This document shows positions 1 through 8,877 of a stretch of 64,000 bases of DNA, piece after piece. A program made the position numbers and the translations under genes. The first letter of the stretch is position 1; every line of letters begins with the position of its first letter. The notes beneath the pieces are model-generated. The model was not told the DNA's origin. It ran no database searches and saw only the letters and a program-made list of their open reading frames with translations. Origin of the DNA: Mesorhizobium escarrei (lineage in GTDB: Bacteria > Pseudomonadota > Alphaproteobacteria > Rhizobiales > Rhizobiaceae); assembly GCF_935825525.1 (NCBI RefSeq), contig NZ_CAKXZT010000152.1, positions 73,197-137,196 on the forward strand, written 5' to 3'.

Positions 1-1
1 C

Positions 2-946
2 TTCGACCTGATCGGCATGTCGTCGGCGATGAGCCAGTTGCGCCAGACCATCGAGCGCGTCGCGCCGACCAACAGCCGCGTCATGATCATCGGGCCGTCC
101 GGCTCGGGCAAGGAACTCGCGGCACGCGCCATCCACACGCTGTCGGCGCGCAAGAACGCCCCGTTTGTCACGCTGAGCGCCGCCAACATCACGCCCGAAC
201 GCATGGAGGTCGAGCTGTTCGGCACCGAATCAAACGGTGTCGAACGCAAGGTCGGCGCGCTCGAGGAAGCCCATCGCGGCATTCTCTACATCGACGAAGT
301 GGCCGACATGCCGCGCGAAACGCAAAACAAGATCTTGCGCGTGCTGGTCGAACAGCAGTTCGAGCGGGTAGGGGGCACCAAACGCGTCAAGGTCGATGTC
401 CGCATCATTTCGTCGACGTCGCAGAACCTGGAGGCGATGATCGCCGACGGTCGTTTCCGCGAGGATCTCTATCACCGCCTGGCTGTGGTTCCGGTCATGG
501 TGCCGGGATTGGCCGAGCGGCGTGAGGACATCCCCTATCTTGTCGACAATTTCATGAAGCAGATCGCCCGCCAGGCCGGCATCCGGCCGCGGCGCATCGG
601 CGACGACGCGCTGGCGGTGCTGCAGGCGCACAACTGGCCAGGCAACGTTCGCCAGTTGCGCAACAATGTCGAGCGGCTGATGATACTGGCGCGCGGCGAC
701 GATATCGATGCACCGATCACCGCCGATCTCTTGCCTGCCGAGATCGGCGATGTCATGCCGCGCACGCCAAACCAGTCCGATCAGCACATCATGGCGCTGC
801 CATTGCGTGAAGCGCGCGAACAGTTCGAGAAGGACTATCTGATCGCCCAGATCAACCGTTTCGGCGGCAACATCTCGAAGACGGCCGAGTTCATCGGCAT
901 GGAGCGCTCGGCGCTTCACCGAAAGCTGAAGTCGTTGGGCGTCTGA
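2..946 (+). CDS. ntrX: NtrX response regulator, 5' truncated by the window edge
   Basis: Sigma54-activator-like response regulator of the NtrY/NtrX nitrogen and redox system, acting in the cytoplasm on DNA. The receiver domain lies off the window; what remains is the AAA+ ATPase domain and the C-terminal Fis-type helix-turn-helix. Visible are the Walker A GPSGSGKE, the Walker B region GILYIDEVADM, the arginine-rich VWPGNVRQL-like box (NWPGNVRQLRN) and the terminal helix-turn-helix NISKTAEFIGMERSALHRKL. The segment where sigma54 activators carry GAFTGA reads instead KVGALEEAHRG, so the sigma54 contact loop is absent. That is known for alphaproteobacterial NtrX and suggests action on other holoenzymes. 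The reading frame is open from base 2, so the listed start is the window edge, not the true start. Confidence 0.93.
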   Translation, partial: FDLIGMSSAMSQLRQTIERVAPTNSRVMIIGPSGSGKELAARAIHTLSARKNAPFVTLSAANITPERMEVELFGTESNGVERKVGALEEAHRGILYIDEVADMPRETQNKILRVLVEQQFERVGGTKRVKVDVRIISSTSQNLEAMIADGRFREDLYHRLAVVPVMVPGLAERREDIPYLVDNFMKQIARQAGIRPRRIGDDALAVLQAHNWPGNVRQLRNNVERLMILARGDDIDAPITADLLPAEIGDVMPRTPNQSDQHIMALPLREAREQFEKDYLIAQINRFGGNISKTAEFIGMERSALHRKLKSLGV

Positions 947-1010
947 CAGCTAATCCAGTCGTGGCCCACGCAATTATCGGTTACGGCGGCGGCGGAATCG
1001 CATAAGAAGC

Positions 1011-1117
1011 GCTACAGCACCGCGCGTCTTCGGGACGCGCAACGGACGCTGTTGCATTTTGTTTTTTGCGCATAATCCTTCCCCGAAAAATAGATTCCGA
1101 TTTTCGGGGTCATGCGC
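1011..1117. repeat. Rhizobial-type intergenic mosaic of two palindromes
   Basis: Two adjacent inverted repeats fill the gap between ntrX and the aminotransferase. The first has outer arms at 1011-1018 and 1048-1055 (one mismatch) and a perfect inner 7-bp stem at 1022-1028 and 1034-1040 around a TTCGG loop. The second runs from GCGCAT at 1068-1073 to ATGCGC at 1112-1117, with an inner stem CCCCGAAAA / TTTTCGGGG around 1081-1109. From memory this resembles dispersed intergenic repeats abundant in Mesorhizobium and other rhizobia; copy number was not checked. The first hairpin could also terminate ntrX transcription, but no T-run follows it directly. Confidence 0.6.
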
Positions 1118-1138
1118 TGACGTCTTCAGGGGTGACCC

Positions 1139-1999
1139 ATGCCGCGCATTGCCTATGTGAACGGGCGCTATGTCGCTCACGCCGACGCCTTCGTGCATAT
1201 CGAGGACCGTGGCTATCAGTTCGCCGACGGTGTCTACGAGGTCTGCGAGGTGGCGCGCGGCTTCATCGTCGATATGCCTCGCCATCTCGGACGGCTGAAC
1301 CGCTCGCTGACCGAATTGTCGATCGACTGGCCGGTCACGCCGGGCGTGTTGCCGATTATCCTGCGCGAGGTGGTCCGCCGCAACCATGTCACCGATGGCC
1401 TGGTCTATCTTCAGGTGACGCGTGGCGTCGCCAGCCGTGATTTTGTTTTCCCGGGGGGGGCGAAGCCGTCGCTGGTGGTTACCGCCAGGAAAGCCGATCT
1501 CGCTGCTGCCGCCAAGCGGGCCGAGAGCGGAATCAAGGTCATCACCGTGCCGGAGAACCGTTGGGACCGGGTCGATATCAAGTCGGTCGGCCTCCTGCCA
1601 AATGTGCTCGCCAAGCAGAAGGCCAAGGAAGCCGGCGCCCAGGAAGCCTGGTTCGTCGATGCCGACGGCATCGTCAAGGAAGGTGGATCGTCGAACGCCT
1701 GGATCATCACCAGGGACGGCGTGCTGGTGACGCGTCCGGCCGAGCACGGCATCCTGCGCGGCATCACCCGCACCACGCTGTTCGAAGTGGCCGCCAAGCT
1801 CGGCCTGAAGATCGAGGAGCGGGGCTTTTCGGTCGCCGAAGCCAAGGCCGCGCACGAGGTTTTCATCAGTTCTGCGACCACAATCGCCATGCCGATCGTG
1901 GCGATCGACGGTGCTCCCGTCGCCGACGGCCATCCGGGCTCGATAACACTTTCCTTGCGGCACGCCTTTTTTGACGTTGCGGAAAAAAGTCCAGCCTGA
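1139..1999 (+). CDS. dat: D-amino-acid aminotransferase (class IV PLP enzyme)
   Basis: Cytosolic fold-type IV aminotransferase of the branched-chain/D-alanine aminotransferase family, 286 residues, the usual length. It transfers amino groups between D-amino acids and 2-oxo acids, supplying D-Glu/D-Ala type products. The PLP-binding lysine is Lys148 in VDIKSVGLLPNVLAKQ, and the PLP pyridine-nitrogen glutamate is Glu181 in VKEGGSSN; both match the D-amino-acid aminotransferase pattern better than IlvE. The ATG start follows the palindromic mosaic. It lies between ntrX and hfq, the order seen in Rhizobiales chromosomes. The exact substrate cannot be read from sequence; a branched-chain aminotransferase is the alternative. 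Confidence 0.88.
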   Translation: MPRIAYVNGRYVAHADAFVHIEDRGYQFADGVYEVCEVARGFIVDMPRHLGRLNRSLTELSIDWPVTPGVLPIILREVVRRNHVTDGLVYLQVTRGVASRDFVFPGGAKPSLVVTARKADLAAAAKRAESGIKVITVPENRWDRVDIKSVGLLPNVLAKQKAKEAGAQEAWFVDADGIVKEGGSSNAWIITRDGVLVTRPAEHGILRGITRTTLFEVAAKLGLKIEERGFSVAEAKAAHEVFISSATTIAMPIVAIDGAPVADGHPGSITLSLRHAFFDVAEKSPA

Positions 2000-2144
2000 T
2001 AACCGCAGAGGTGGAATGAACATCAATATATCTCGTTCTGCTTGTCGTTATTGACGGCAAGATGGTGTTTGCGCGCTTGACATGTGCCAGGTAATTTGGC
2101 GCATTGGCCTGCAAACCGAAGGGGATCGGCGAAAGACAAGAACA

Positions 2145-2390
2145 ATGGCGGAACGATCGCAAAATCTTCAGGACCTGTTCCTGAATTCAGTTCGCAAAAG
2201 CAAAAACCCACTCACCATCTTTCTCATCAACGGCGTGAAGCTGACCGGTGTGGTCACTTCCTTCGACAATTTCTGTGTTCTGCTGCGTCGAGACGGCCAT
2301 TCCCAGCTCGTCTACAAGCACGCCATTTCCACGATCATGCCGAGCCAGCCGGTTCAGATGTTCGATGGCGAGGAAAGCCAGGGCGCCTGA
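2145..2390 (+). CDS. hfq: RNA chaperone Hfq
   Basis: Small Sm-like hexameric RNA chaperone, 81 residues, that pairs small RNAs with mRNAs. The Sm1 region (LQDLFLNSVRKSKNPLTIFL) and the Sm2 signature VYKHAIST are intact, and the short acidic tail is of the alphaproteobacterial kind. The upstream in-frame extension to 2082 has no Hfq character, so the ATG at 2145 is chosen. The stop codon is followed immediately by the hflX start, so the two are surely co-transcribed, the classical hfq-hflX arrangement. Confidence 0.97.
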   Translation: MAERSQNLQDLFLNSVRKSKNPLTIFLINGVKLTGVVTSFDNFCVLLRRDGHSQLVYKHAISTIMPSQPVQMFDGEESQGA

Positions 2391-3782
2391 TTGGCACGTA
2401 AGAAAGACGCGGACCGCAGCGTTCGCGAAAAACCAGCATATCAGCCGGGGACGGAAGCCGAAGGCCCGACCCGGGCCGTGGTCATCGTACCGGTGCTTAC
2501 CCGCCAGCCGCGCGGCGACGAAGACACGAATCGTCCGCGCCTGACGCGTTCTGCCGAGGCTCGCCACGACGAAGCGGTCGGCCTTGCCCAAGCCATAAAC
2601 CTCGACCCGATCCATACCGCGGTGGTGACCGTCAACGATCCCCGGCCTGCAACCCTGCTCGGCAGCGGCAAGGTCGCGGAGTTCGCCGAGATCGTCAAAG
2701 AGGGCCGTGCCGAACTGGTCATTGTCGACCATCCGCTGACGCCGGTGCAGCAGCGCAACCTGGAAAAGGAATTGAACGCCAAGGTGCTGGATCGCACCGG
2801 CTTGATCCTGGAAATTTTCGGCGAGCGCGCGCGGACCAAGGAAGGCACGCTGCAGGTCGATCTGGCACACCTCAACTATCAGAAGGGCCGTCTGGTGCGA
2901 AGCTGGACTCACCTCGAGCGCCAGCGCGGCGGCGCCGGTTTCCTCGGCGGCCCTGGCGAAACGCAGATCGAATCGGACCGCCGTGTCCTGCAGGACAAGA
3001 TCAACAAGCTCAAGCACGAGCTCGAAACAGTGCGACGCACCCGTGACCTGCACCGCGCCAAGCGCAAGAAGGTGCCGTTCCCGGTGGTGGCCATCGTCGG
3101 CTATACCAACGCCGGCAAGTCGACGCTGTTCAATAGGCTGACCGGAGCAGGGGTGCTGGCCGAGGACATGCTGTTCGCCACGCTCGACCCGACACTGCGT
3201 CGGGTGCGGCTGCCGCACGGCACGCCGGTCATCCTTTCGGATACGGTCGGTTTCATTTCGGACCTGCCGACGCATCTGATCGCGGCCTTCCGGGCAACGC
3301 TCGAAGAGGTGGTCGAGGCCGATCTCGTCATCCATCTGCGCGATATTTCGGACCCCGACACGGCCGCCCAGGCCGAGGATGTCGAGCGCATCCTCGCCGA
3401 TCTCGGCGTCGATGCCGGCGACAGCAGGCGTGTCATCGAAGTGTGGAACAAGATCGACCGGCTCGATGAGGGCAACCGGGAGCGGTTGCTCGCCGACGGC
3501 ATCGACGGCAGGAAGGCACCGCCGATTGCCATATCGGCCGCCACCGGCGAGGGCATCGACGTGCTGAAGGGGATCATCGAGACACGAGTTTCAGGCGAAC
3601 TGGAAACACTGACCGTCACGCTCAAGCCCGACCAGCTTGGGTTCGTCGACTGGCTCTACCGCAATGGCGACGTCGTCTCGCGCACTGACAATGAAGATGG
3701 CGGTATAACCGTGTCGCTCAAAGCGACGCAAACCGCGCACGAAGAGATAGAAGCCAGATTGCACCGTAAAAACAACGGATAA
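2391..3782 (+). CDS. hflX: Ribosome-associated GTPase HflX
   Basis: HflX-family GTPase, 463 residues, which splits stalled or heat-damaged 70S ribosomes. The N-terminal HflX domain (about residues 30-190, including the glycine-rich RQRGGAGFLGGPGETQIE) is followed by the G domain with G1 GYTNAGKST, G3 DTVGFI and G4 NKID. It begins with a TTG codon directly abutting the hfq stop (TGA-TTG, zero spacing), indicating translational coupling. No closer ATG keeps the N-terminal domain. It converges on mazG with only six bases between the stops. Confidence 0.95.
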   Translation: MARKKDADRSVREKPAYQPGTEAEGPTRAVVIVPVLTRQPRGDEDTNRPRLTRSAEARHDEAVGLAQAINLDPIHTAVVTVNDPRPATLLGSGKVAEFAEIVKEGRAELVIVDHPLTPVQQRNLEKELNAKVLDRTGLILEIFGERARTKEGTLQVDLAHLNYQKGRLVRSWTHLERQRGGAGFLGGPGETQIESDRRVLQDKINKLKHELETVRRTRDLHRAKRKKVPFPVVAIVGYTNAGKSTLFNRLTGAGVLAEDMLFATLDPTLRRVRLPHGTPVILSDTVGFISDLPTHLIAAFRATLEEVVEADLVIHLRDISDPDTAAQAEDVERILADLGVDAGDSRRVIEVWNKIDRLDEGNRERLLADGIDGRKAPPIAISAATGEGIDVLKGIIETRVSGELETLTVTLKPDQLGFVDWLYRNGDVVSRTDNEDGGITVSLKATQTAHEEIEARLHRKNNG

Positions 3783-3788
3783 TTTCTG

Positions 3789-4613
3789 CTACTTCGCGCT
3801 TTTAGCTTGCTGCCAAAGCGCCTCCATCTCGTCGAGCGTCGCCCTTTCCAGCGTGTTTCCTGACGCTTCCAGCGCTTGCTCGACATAGTGGAACCGCCAC
3901 CGGAATTTCTCGTTGGTGCCGCTGAGCGCCGCTTCGGAATCAACCTTGAGATGACGCCCGAGATTGACGACGGCAAACAGCATGTCGCCGAACTCGTCCC
4001 TGATCGAAGCTGTATCGCCCTTGGCAAGGGCCTGACGCAACTCGCCGATCTCTTCCTCGATCTTGTCGAGTATCGGCGTGGCCTCGCTCCAGTCGAAGCC
4101 GACGCGGGCCGCTTTTTCCTGCAGCTTGAGCGCCCGGGTCAAAGCGGGCAGGGCAACCGGTACGCTGTCCAGAAAACCCTTGCCATGATCCTCCGGATCG
4201 TGCCCGCGGGCGAGGCGGGCATTTCGCTTTTCCGCTTTTTCCTCGGCCTTGATCTTCTCCCACATGCCCTTGGCCATGCCGGCGCTGCGCGCCTCATCGT
4301 CGCCGAAGACATGCGGATGGCGGCGGATCATTTTTGTGGTGATGGCCTGGACCACGTCGCCAAAGGCGAATTCACCGGCTTCCTCAGCCATCTGCGCATG
4401 GTAGACGACCTGCAGCAGCAGGTCGCCGAGCTCGTCGCGCAGATCGTCCAGGTCGCCACGCGCGATGGCGTCCGCCACCTCGTAGGCTTCTTCGATCGTG
4501 TAGGGCGCGATGGTCGAGAAATCCTGCTCGATATCCCACGGGCAGCCGGTTTTCGGCGCCCGCAGCGCCGCCATGATCTCGATCAGCCGGGAAATATCTT
4601 TCGAGGGTTTCAT
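3789..4613 (-). CDS. mazG: Nucleoside triphosphate pyrophosphohydrolase MazG
   Basis: House-cleaning enzyme that hydrolyses (d)NTPs, including damaged ones, to monophosphates. It has the duplicated all-alpha MazG fold: the first repeat at about residues 30-110 (EEAYEVADAI, then LRDELGDLLLQ) and the second at about 170-240 (EEEIGELRQAL, then IRDEFGDMLF), supplying the acidic Mg-binding residues in both halves. Length 274 is typical for the two-domain form. It is transcribed toward hflX. Starts at ATG 4613, just after a short spacer from the aminotransferase gene on the same strand. Confidence 0.95.
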   Translation of the reverse strand: MKPSKDISRLIEIMAALRAPKTGCPWDIEQDFSTIAPYTIEEAYEVADAIARGDLDDLRDELGDLLLQVVYHAQMAEEAGEFAFGDVVQAITTKMIRRHPHVFGDDEARSAGMAKGMWEKIKAEEKAEKRNARLARGHDPEDHGKGFLDSVPVALPALTRALKLQEKAARVGFDWSEATPILDKIEEEIGELRQALAKGDTASIRDEFGDMLFAVVNLGRHLKVDSEAALSGTNEKFRWRFHYVEQALEASGNTLERATLDEMEALWQQAKSAK

Positions 4614-4697
4614 CGGTCGAATGCTAGCCTGCGTCCGACCGTGTAGCCAACGCCGTCGGCAGGCGAGGGGCGATTGTCCACAGCGCTGCTCAAAACC

Positions 4698-5882
4698 TCA
4701 GACGAGCACAGAGACGATCGCCTTGGCGAGCGCGTCCATGCCGTCTTCCGGCAGGCCGGCGACGTTGATGCGGCTGTCGCCGACCATATAGACGCCGTGC
4801 TCGTCACGCAGCCGCTCGACCTGCGCTTCGGACAGGCCAAGCCGGGAAAACATGCCGCGATGGCTGGCGACGAAATCGAAGCGATCGGAATTGGACTGCC
4901 GCCGCAGCGCTTCGGCGAACTGCACCCGAAGCCGCAGCATGCGCAGGCGCATCTCCTCGAGCTCCGCTTCCCAGTCGGCGCGCAGCGTGGCGTCTTCAAG
5001 CACGATGCGCACCGCGGCCGCGCCGTGGTCCGGCGGCATCGAGTACATGGCGCGTGCGGCCGACAGCATCTGGCTCATTGCGACATCCGCCTGCGCGCTG
5101 TCTTTCGCCAGGATCATTGCCGCGCCGACGCGGTCGCGATACACGGCAAAGTTCTTCGAGCAGCTCGAGGCAACGACCATTTCCGGGACTTTCGCTGCCA
5201 GCAGGCGCAAGCCGGCGGCGTCAGCGTCCAGGCCCTCGCCAAACCCCTGATAGGCAATGTCGACAAAGGGCAGCAGGCCGCGTTCGACGACGAGGTCGGC
5301 TATTTCAGCCCACTGCGCGGTGTCCAGATTGGCGCCTGTTGGATTGTGGCAACAACCATGCAACAGCACCACGTCGCCGCTCCTGGCGGTCGCCAGTGAG
5401 CTCATCATGTCCGCGAAGCGAACAGCACCTGAGGCTGCGTCGAAGTAGGGATATTCGCGTATCTGCAGGCCGGCGGCGCGCATCACCGGCATGTGGTTCG
5501 GCCAAGTCGGGTCCGACAGCCAGATCGTCGCGTCCGATCGCGTCCTCTTGAGCAGCTCGGCCACCAGCCGCAGCGCGCCCGAGCCGCCGGGCGCCTGCGC
5601 CGCACGGATGCGCGAAAACTCGGCCGCAGGGCCAAAAACCAGCCTCGCCATCGCCGTGTTGAAGCCGGTATCGCCGGCAAGGCCAAGATAGGTCTTGGTG
5701 TCCTGGCTCTGCAGCAATCGCTTTTCGGCTTCGCGCACGGCGCGCATCACCGGCGTCTTGCCATCGCGATCCTTGTAGACGCCAACGCCGAGGTCGACCT
5801 TACCGGGGCGGGGATCGGCGCGGTAAAGGCCGATCAAGGCGAGGATCTTGTCGGCTGGGGCAGGCTGGAGGTCTTCGAACAT
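4698..5882 (-). CDS. Aromatic/aspartate aminotransferase, class I
   Basis: PLP-dependent fold-type I aminotransferase of the AspC/TyrB subgroup, 394 residues. The PLP lysine is Lys243 in SSCSKNFAVYRDRVG. Supporting PLP contacts are HGCCHNPTGA (about 175-184) and the aspartate in PFVDIAYQGFGEG (Asp208). The N-terminal LGVGVYKD and DPTWPNH motifs are family hallmarks. It probably transaminates aromatic amino acids or aspartate with 2-oxoglutarate; which is preferred cannot be told. The gene stands alone, followed on the same strand by mazG. Confidence 0.9.
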   Translation of the reverse strand: MFEDLQPAPADKILALIGLYRADPRPGKVDLGVGVYKDRDGKTPVMRAVREAEKRLLQSQDTKTYLGLAGDTGFNTAMARLVFGPAAEFSRIRAAQAPGGSGALRLVAELLKRTRSDATIWLSDPTWPNHMPVMRAAGLQIREYPYFDAASGAVRFADMMSSLATARSGDVVLLHGCCHNPTGANLDTAQWAEIADLVVERGLLPFVDIAYQGFGEGLDADAAGLRLLAAKVPEMVVASSCSKNFAVYRDRVGAAMILAKDSAQADVAMSQMLSAARAMYSMPPDHGAAAVRIVLEDATLRADWEAELEEMRLRMLRLRVQFAEALRRQSNSDRFDFVASHRGMFSRLGLSEAQVERLRDEHGVYMVGDSRINVAGLPEDGMDALAKAIVSVLV

Positions 5883-6062
5883 CGGCGCGGTTCCGTTGGC
5901 GGCGGAGTGATACGCAAATCGGCTGTGCTGCGCCAGCGGTTTTCATTTGCGCCAGGCTGAAAACCGCCAACCGGGCGACTGGACACAGAAATCCTTGGCC
6001 TGGCCTGGAGGAAGCTCGCACCCGGGGAGGGCCTTGATCGCAGGGCGCGTCGCGCCGTTCTA

Positions 6063-7229
6063 TCATGCCGGTTTGAGAGCAGCAGACGGCAAGGCGGCTC
6101 CAGATTGCTGCTTCTTGCCGCCCCAACCGATCCGCGGCAACCATTCAAGGTAATAGGCGAAACCGAACTGCAGCGCGATGCCTGCCGAGATCAGGATCGA
6201 GTCGTAGAGGAGGCCGCCCGGGCTGACGACTTTCATCACCTGCGCGATCATGGCGAGGATCGTTCCCGCGACGAAGACCGGCAGCGAATGCTTGCCGAGA
6301 ACCGCGAGCGGGTGTCCGGGCCTCGTCTTCGCCAGGTTGGAAAGCGCCGGGATTGCCACGGTCAGATAGGCGATCGCCAGAATGTGCATGAGGCGCGACA
6401 GCGACAGGAATGTCTTGTCGAAGCCGGTCAGCACGGTAGGCAGGCCGGAGGCCGTCTCGATGCCCCACAGCGGCAGCCGCACCCAAATCAGCGCGCCGAC
6501 CAGATACAGGACGGCCGCGCTCGCCATCATCCAGTTGAAGCGGATTTCGCCGCCGCGCTTGATATGCAGCATGCCGGCGATGCCGATGACGAAAAGGAAC
6601 TGCCAGGAGAGCGGGTTCAGGAACCAGAAGCCATCGCCGGGAAAATTCGAAGGCGCGATCTGGAAAATACCCGCGACGAGCCAGAGAAGAGCGGACGCAG
6701 CGAGCATCAGGCGCAGGCTGAAAGTGCCAATCCAGAGGAAAAGCGGCATCATCAGAAGTACGACGGCATACATGGAAAGAATGTTGTTATAGCCGATCTG
6801 ATGCCCGAGCGCCGCGATGCCGAGCAGCGCTTCCGGCGTGTCCTCGATGATCATCTGGATGTTGATCAGCTTCAAAAGATCGGGCCGCGAGAAATGCAAT
6901 GCAGCCGCCGAGAAGATCGCCAGCGTCGCGACAGTGGTCATGACGTGGGTGACATAGAGGACACCGGCACGCCGCCAGGCCTTCAGGGTGATGAGCAACC
7001 GGTTCCCCGGCTGGAACTTCAGTCCGTAGGCGAGCCCAACGGCAATCCCCGAAATCAGCACGAAGGCTTCGGCCGAATCGGAAAAGCCGAAATTCTTGTG
7101 CGTGACATACTCGAAGATCGTCCCCGGCACGTGGTTGACGAAGATCGTCAGCAGCGCTAGCGCGCGGAAGACATCGATGCGGGTATCCCGCTGGGCTGGC
7201 ACATTGCCTGTCATGTCGGGGCTTGTCAT
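6063..7229 (-). CDS. OpgC-family inner membrane protein
   Basis: Polytopic membrane protein of the OpgC family, related to the succinyltransferase that decorates osmoregulated periplasmic glucans. It opens with RIDVFRALALLTIFVNHVPG, the family N-terminus, and has about ten hydrophobic helices. The longest frame starts at 7364, but the first 45 residues have no family character. ATGs at 7229 and 7214 both precede the conserved RIDVFR and cannot be separated because no strong ribosome site is visible. Succinylation of glucans is the family inference; acyl donor and acceptor are unknown. Confidence 0.82.
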   Translation of the reverse strand: MTSPDMTGNVPAQRDTRIDVFRALALLTIFVNHVPGTIFEYVTHKNFGFSDSAEAFVLISGIAVGLAYGLKFQPGNRLLITLKAWRRAGVLYVTHVMTTVATLAIFSAAALHFSRPDLLKLINIQMIIEDTPEALLGIAALGHQIGYNNILSMYAVVLLMMPLFLWIGTFSLRLMLAASALLWLVAGIFQIAPSNFPGDGFWFLNPLSWQFLFVIGIAGMLHIKRGGEIRFNWMMASAAVLYLVGALIWVRLPLWGIETASGLPTVLTGFDKTFLSLSRLMHILAIAYLTVAIPALSNLAKTRPGHPLAVLGKHSLPVFVAGTILAMIAQVMKVVSPGGLLYDSILISAGIALQFGFAYYLEWLPRIGWGGKKQQSGAALPSAALKPA

Positions 7230-7555
7230 GTCGGGTCGATAATTCGTTGAACAAAGCGGGCCCAAAGGGCCGTCGGCGATGGGAAGATTCGGCGGTGAAT
7301 GTTTCCCGCCTATAACTCGCAAGTGCCCCGAAAATGATGACACCTTCGCAATTTTCCGCGTCACAAATTAATTCACGTGTAAACATCGAATTCCCGGTGG
7401 CGCTAAAACAGCGCGGCGAATTGTGTCGGCTGGGGGGAGAGCTGCTCGATCGCGGTGGCGTTGTACGGCGATGCCTGACCTTCCCGGATCGCAAAAAACT
7501 CAAAGAGCGGGATTAAAACCCTGCCATGCTCCGTAAACAGGACATGAGAGGGTCG

Positions 7556-8074
7556 ATGCCACGCTTCGATATCATAGGACAGCTTGGTTCTCTGCGGCGC
7601 TACGCGCGTTCGCTGACGCGCGACAGCGCAGAAGCAGAGGATCTGGTGCATGACGCGCTGGTGCGTGCCTATGAGCGGCGCGGCACCTTTCGACCCGGCG
7701 GAAATCTGCGCGCATGGCTGCTGTCGATCGTCCACAACGCTTTCATTGACGGCTTGCGGTCCCGCAAATCCGAAGCGGTGCGCGTCGAGCAGGCCGGATA
7801 TCTTGCCGACGCCAGCATGCAGGCACCCCAGGAGCATTCCGTCCGCCTGGCACAGGTGCGCGAAGCTTTTTTCAAATTGCCGGATGAGCAGCGTTCGGCG
7901 CTGCATCTCGTCGCCATCGAGGGACTTAGCTACAGCCAGGCGGCCGAGGCCAGCGGCGTACCGCTGGGTACGCTGATGTCGCGCATCGGCAGGGCGCGCG
8001 CAGCGCTCCGCGAGATGGAGGACAAATTGCCGGCACGTGCGAAAAGCCACCTCAAGATCGTGGGAGGCCCGTGA
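7556..8074 (+). CDS. ECF-type RNA polymerase sigma factor
   Basis: Group 4 sigma factor, 172 residues from the chosen ATG. Region 2 is RYARSLTRDSAEAEDLVHDALVRA and region 4 is LPDEQRSALHLVAIEG followed by SYSQAAEASGVPLGTLMSRI. The ATG at 7556 has a GAGAGG site four bases upstream and matches the usual family start MPRFD; the longer frame starting at 7526 adds only ten residues. Its stop overlaps the start of the next gene by one base (TGATG), the standard sigma/anti-sigma coupling. The target regulon is unknown. The probable anti-sigma partner is encoded downstream. Confidence 0.92.
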   Translation: MPRFDIIGQLGSLRRYARSLTRDSAEAEDLVHDALVRAYERRGTFRPGGNLRAWLLSIVHNAFIDGLRSRKSEAVRVEQAGYLADASMQAPQEHSVRLAQVREAFFKLPDEQRSALHLVAIEGLSYSQAAEASGVPLGTLMSRIGRARAALREMEDKLPARAKSHLKIVGGP

Positions 8075-8856
8075 TGTCCATGATGAGCGAACTGCGCGAC
8101 CCGGTGACCGATGCCGACCTCGACGCCTATGTCGACGACCAGCTGGACGTTGCCCGCCGCATCGAGGTCGAGGCGTTTCTTTCCGCCCGTCCCGAGGCTG
8201 CCGCCCGCGTGATGTCCGACCTCAGGACGCGCGACGAACTGCGCGTGGCGCTTGCCGGATGCAAGGGCATGGCGCGGCCGGCGACGGCTGATGCGGCACG
8301 GCGGCTGGAAAGGGGACTGGCTCGAGGGCGCGCGTTGCGCATGTTGCAGCGGGCTGCGGCGGTTGCAGTCTTGGTGGCTGCGGGCTGGTTGGCTAACGGG
8401 ATCGTCGGGCCGATATCCGTGACGAAAGTCGTCGCCTCGACCCAGCCGCCGGTCTATCTGGAGGAGGCGATCCGGGCACACAGGACGACGATCATACGCG
8501 AGGCCATGTCATCCCAGCCGGAAGCGCCGGATTACGATGCGGACGAAATCCGCGCTGCCACGGCAATCGTCATGCCGTCGCTGCCGAAGGACTGGAAGGT
8601 CCGTGACGTCCAGATCTATCCGTCGCAGTTCGGCCCGAGCGTCGAGATGGCGGTCGAAACAAGAGACCTGGGACTGGTCTCGCTGTTCGCGATCAGGCCC
8701 GGAACGTTCGACGTGGTCCAGCCGACCGTCGCCCCGTCGGGCGAAATTTCCTCGGCCTATTTCCAGATCGGCGAAGTTGCCTACGCAGTCGTCGCCCGAA
8801 GCGGTGTCCGCGATCTCGATCGCACCGCAGAAACGCTCGCCAACACGCTTTACTGA
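8074..8856 (+). CDS. Transmembrane anti-sigma factor
   Basis: Predicted partner of the preceding ECF sigma factor, 260 residues. The cytoplasmic N-terminal part (DLDAYVDDQLDVARRIEVEAFL) has the helical pattern of the anti-sigma domain but lacks the His and Cys zinc ligands of zinc-binding anti-sigma factors. One membrane helix follows at about residues 92-112 (AAAVAVLVAAGWLANGIVG), then a periplasmic domain of about 150 residues that probably senses a signal. The ATG at 8074 overlaps the sigma stop. Another in-frame ATG four codons later is possible. Confidence 0.85.
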   Translation: MSMMSELRDPVTDADLDAYVDDQLDVARRIEVEAFLSARPEAAARVMSDLRTRDELRVALAGCKGMARPATADAARRLERGLARGRALRMLQRAAAVAVLVAAGWLANGIVGPISVTKVVASTQPPVYLEEAIRAHRTTIIREAMSSQPEAPDYDADEIRAATAIVMPSLPKDWKVRDVQIYPSQFGPSVEMAVETRDLGLVSLFAIRPGTFDVVQPTVAPSGEISSAYFQIGEVAYAVVARSGVRDLDRTAETLANTLY

Positions 8857-8877
8857 CCTTCACAAAGGAGAACCCGC

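Noticed and set aside
974..2026. Long minus-strand frame opposite the D-amino-acid aminotransferase
   Set aside because: It is the shadow of a recognised gene in high-GC DNA; no family features or ribosome site.
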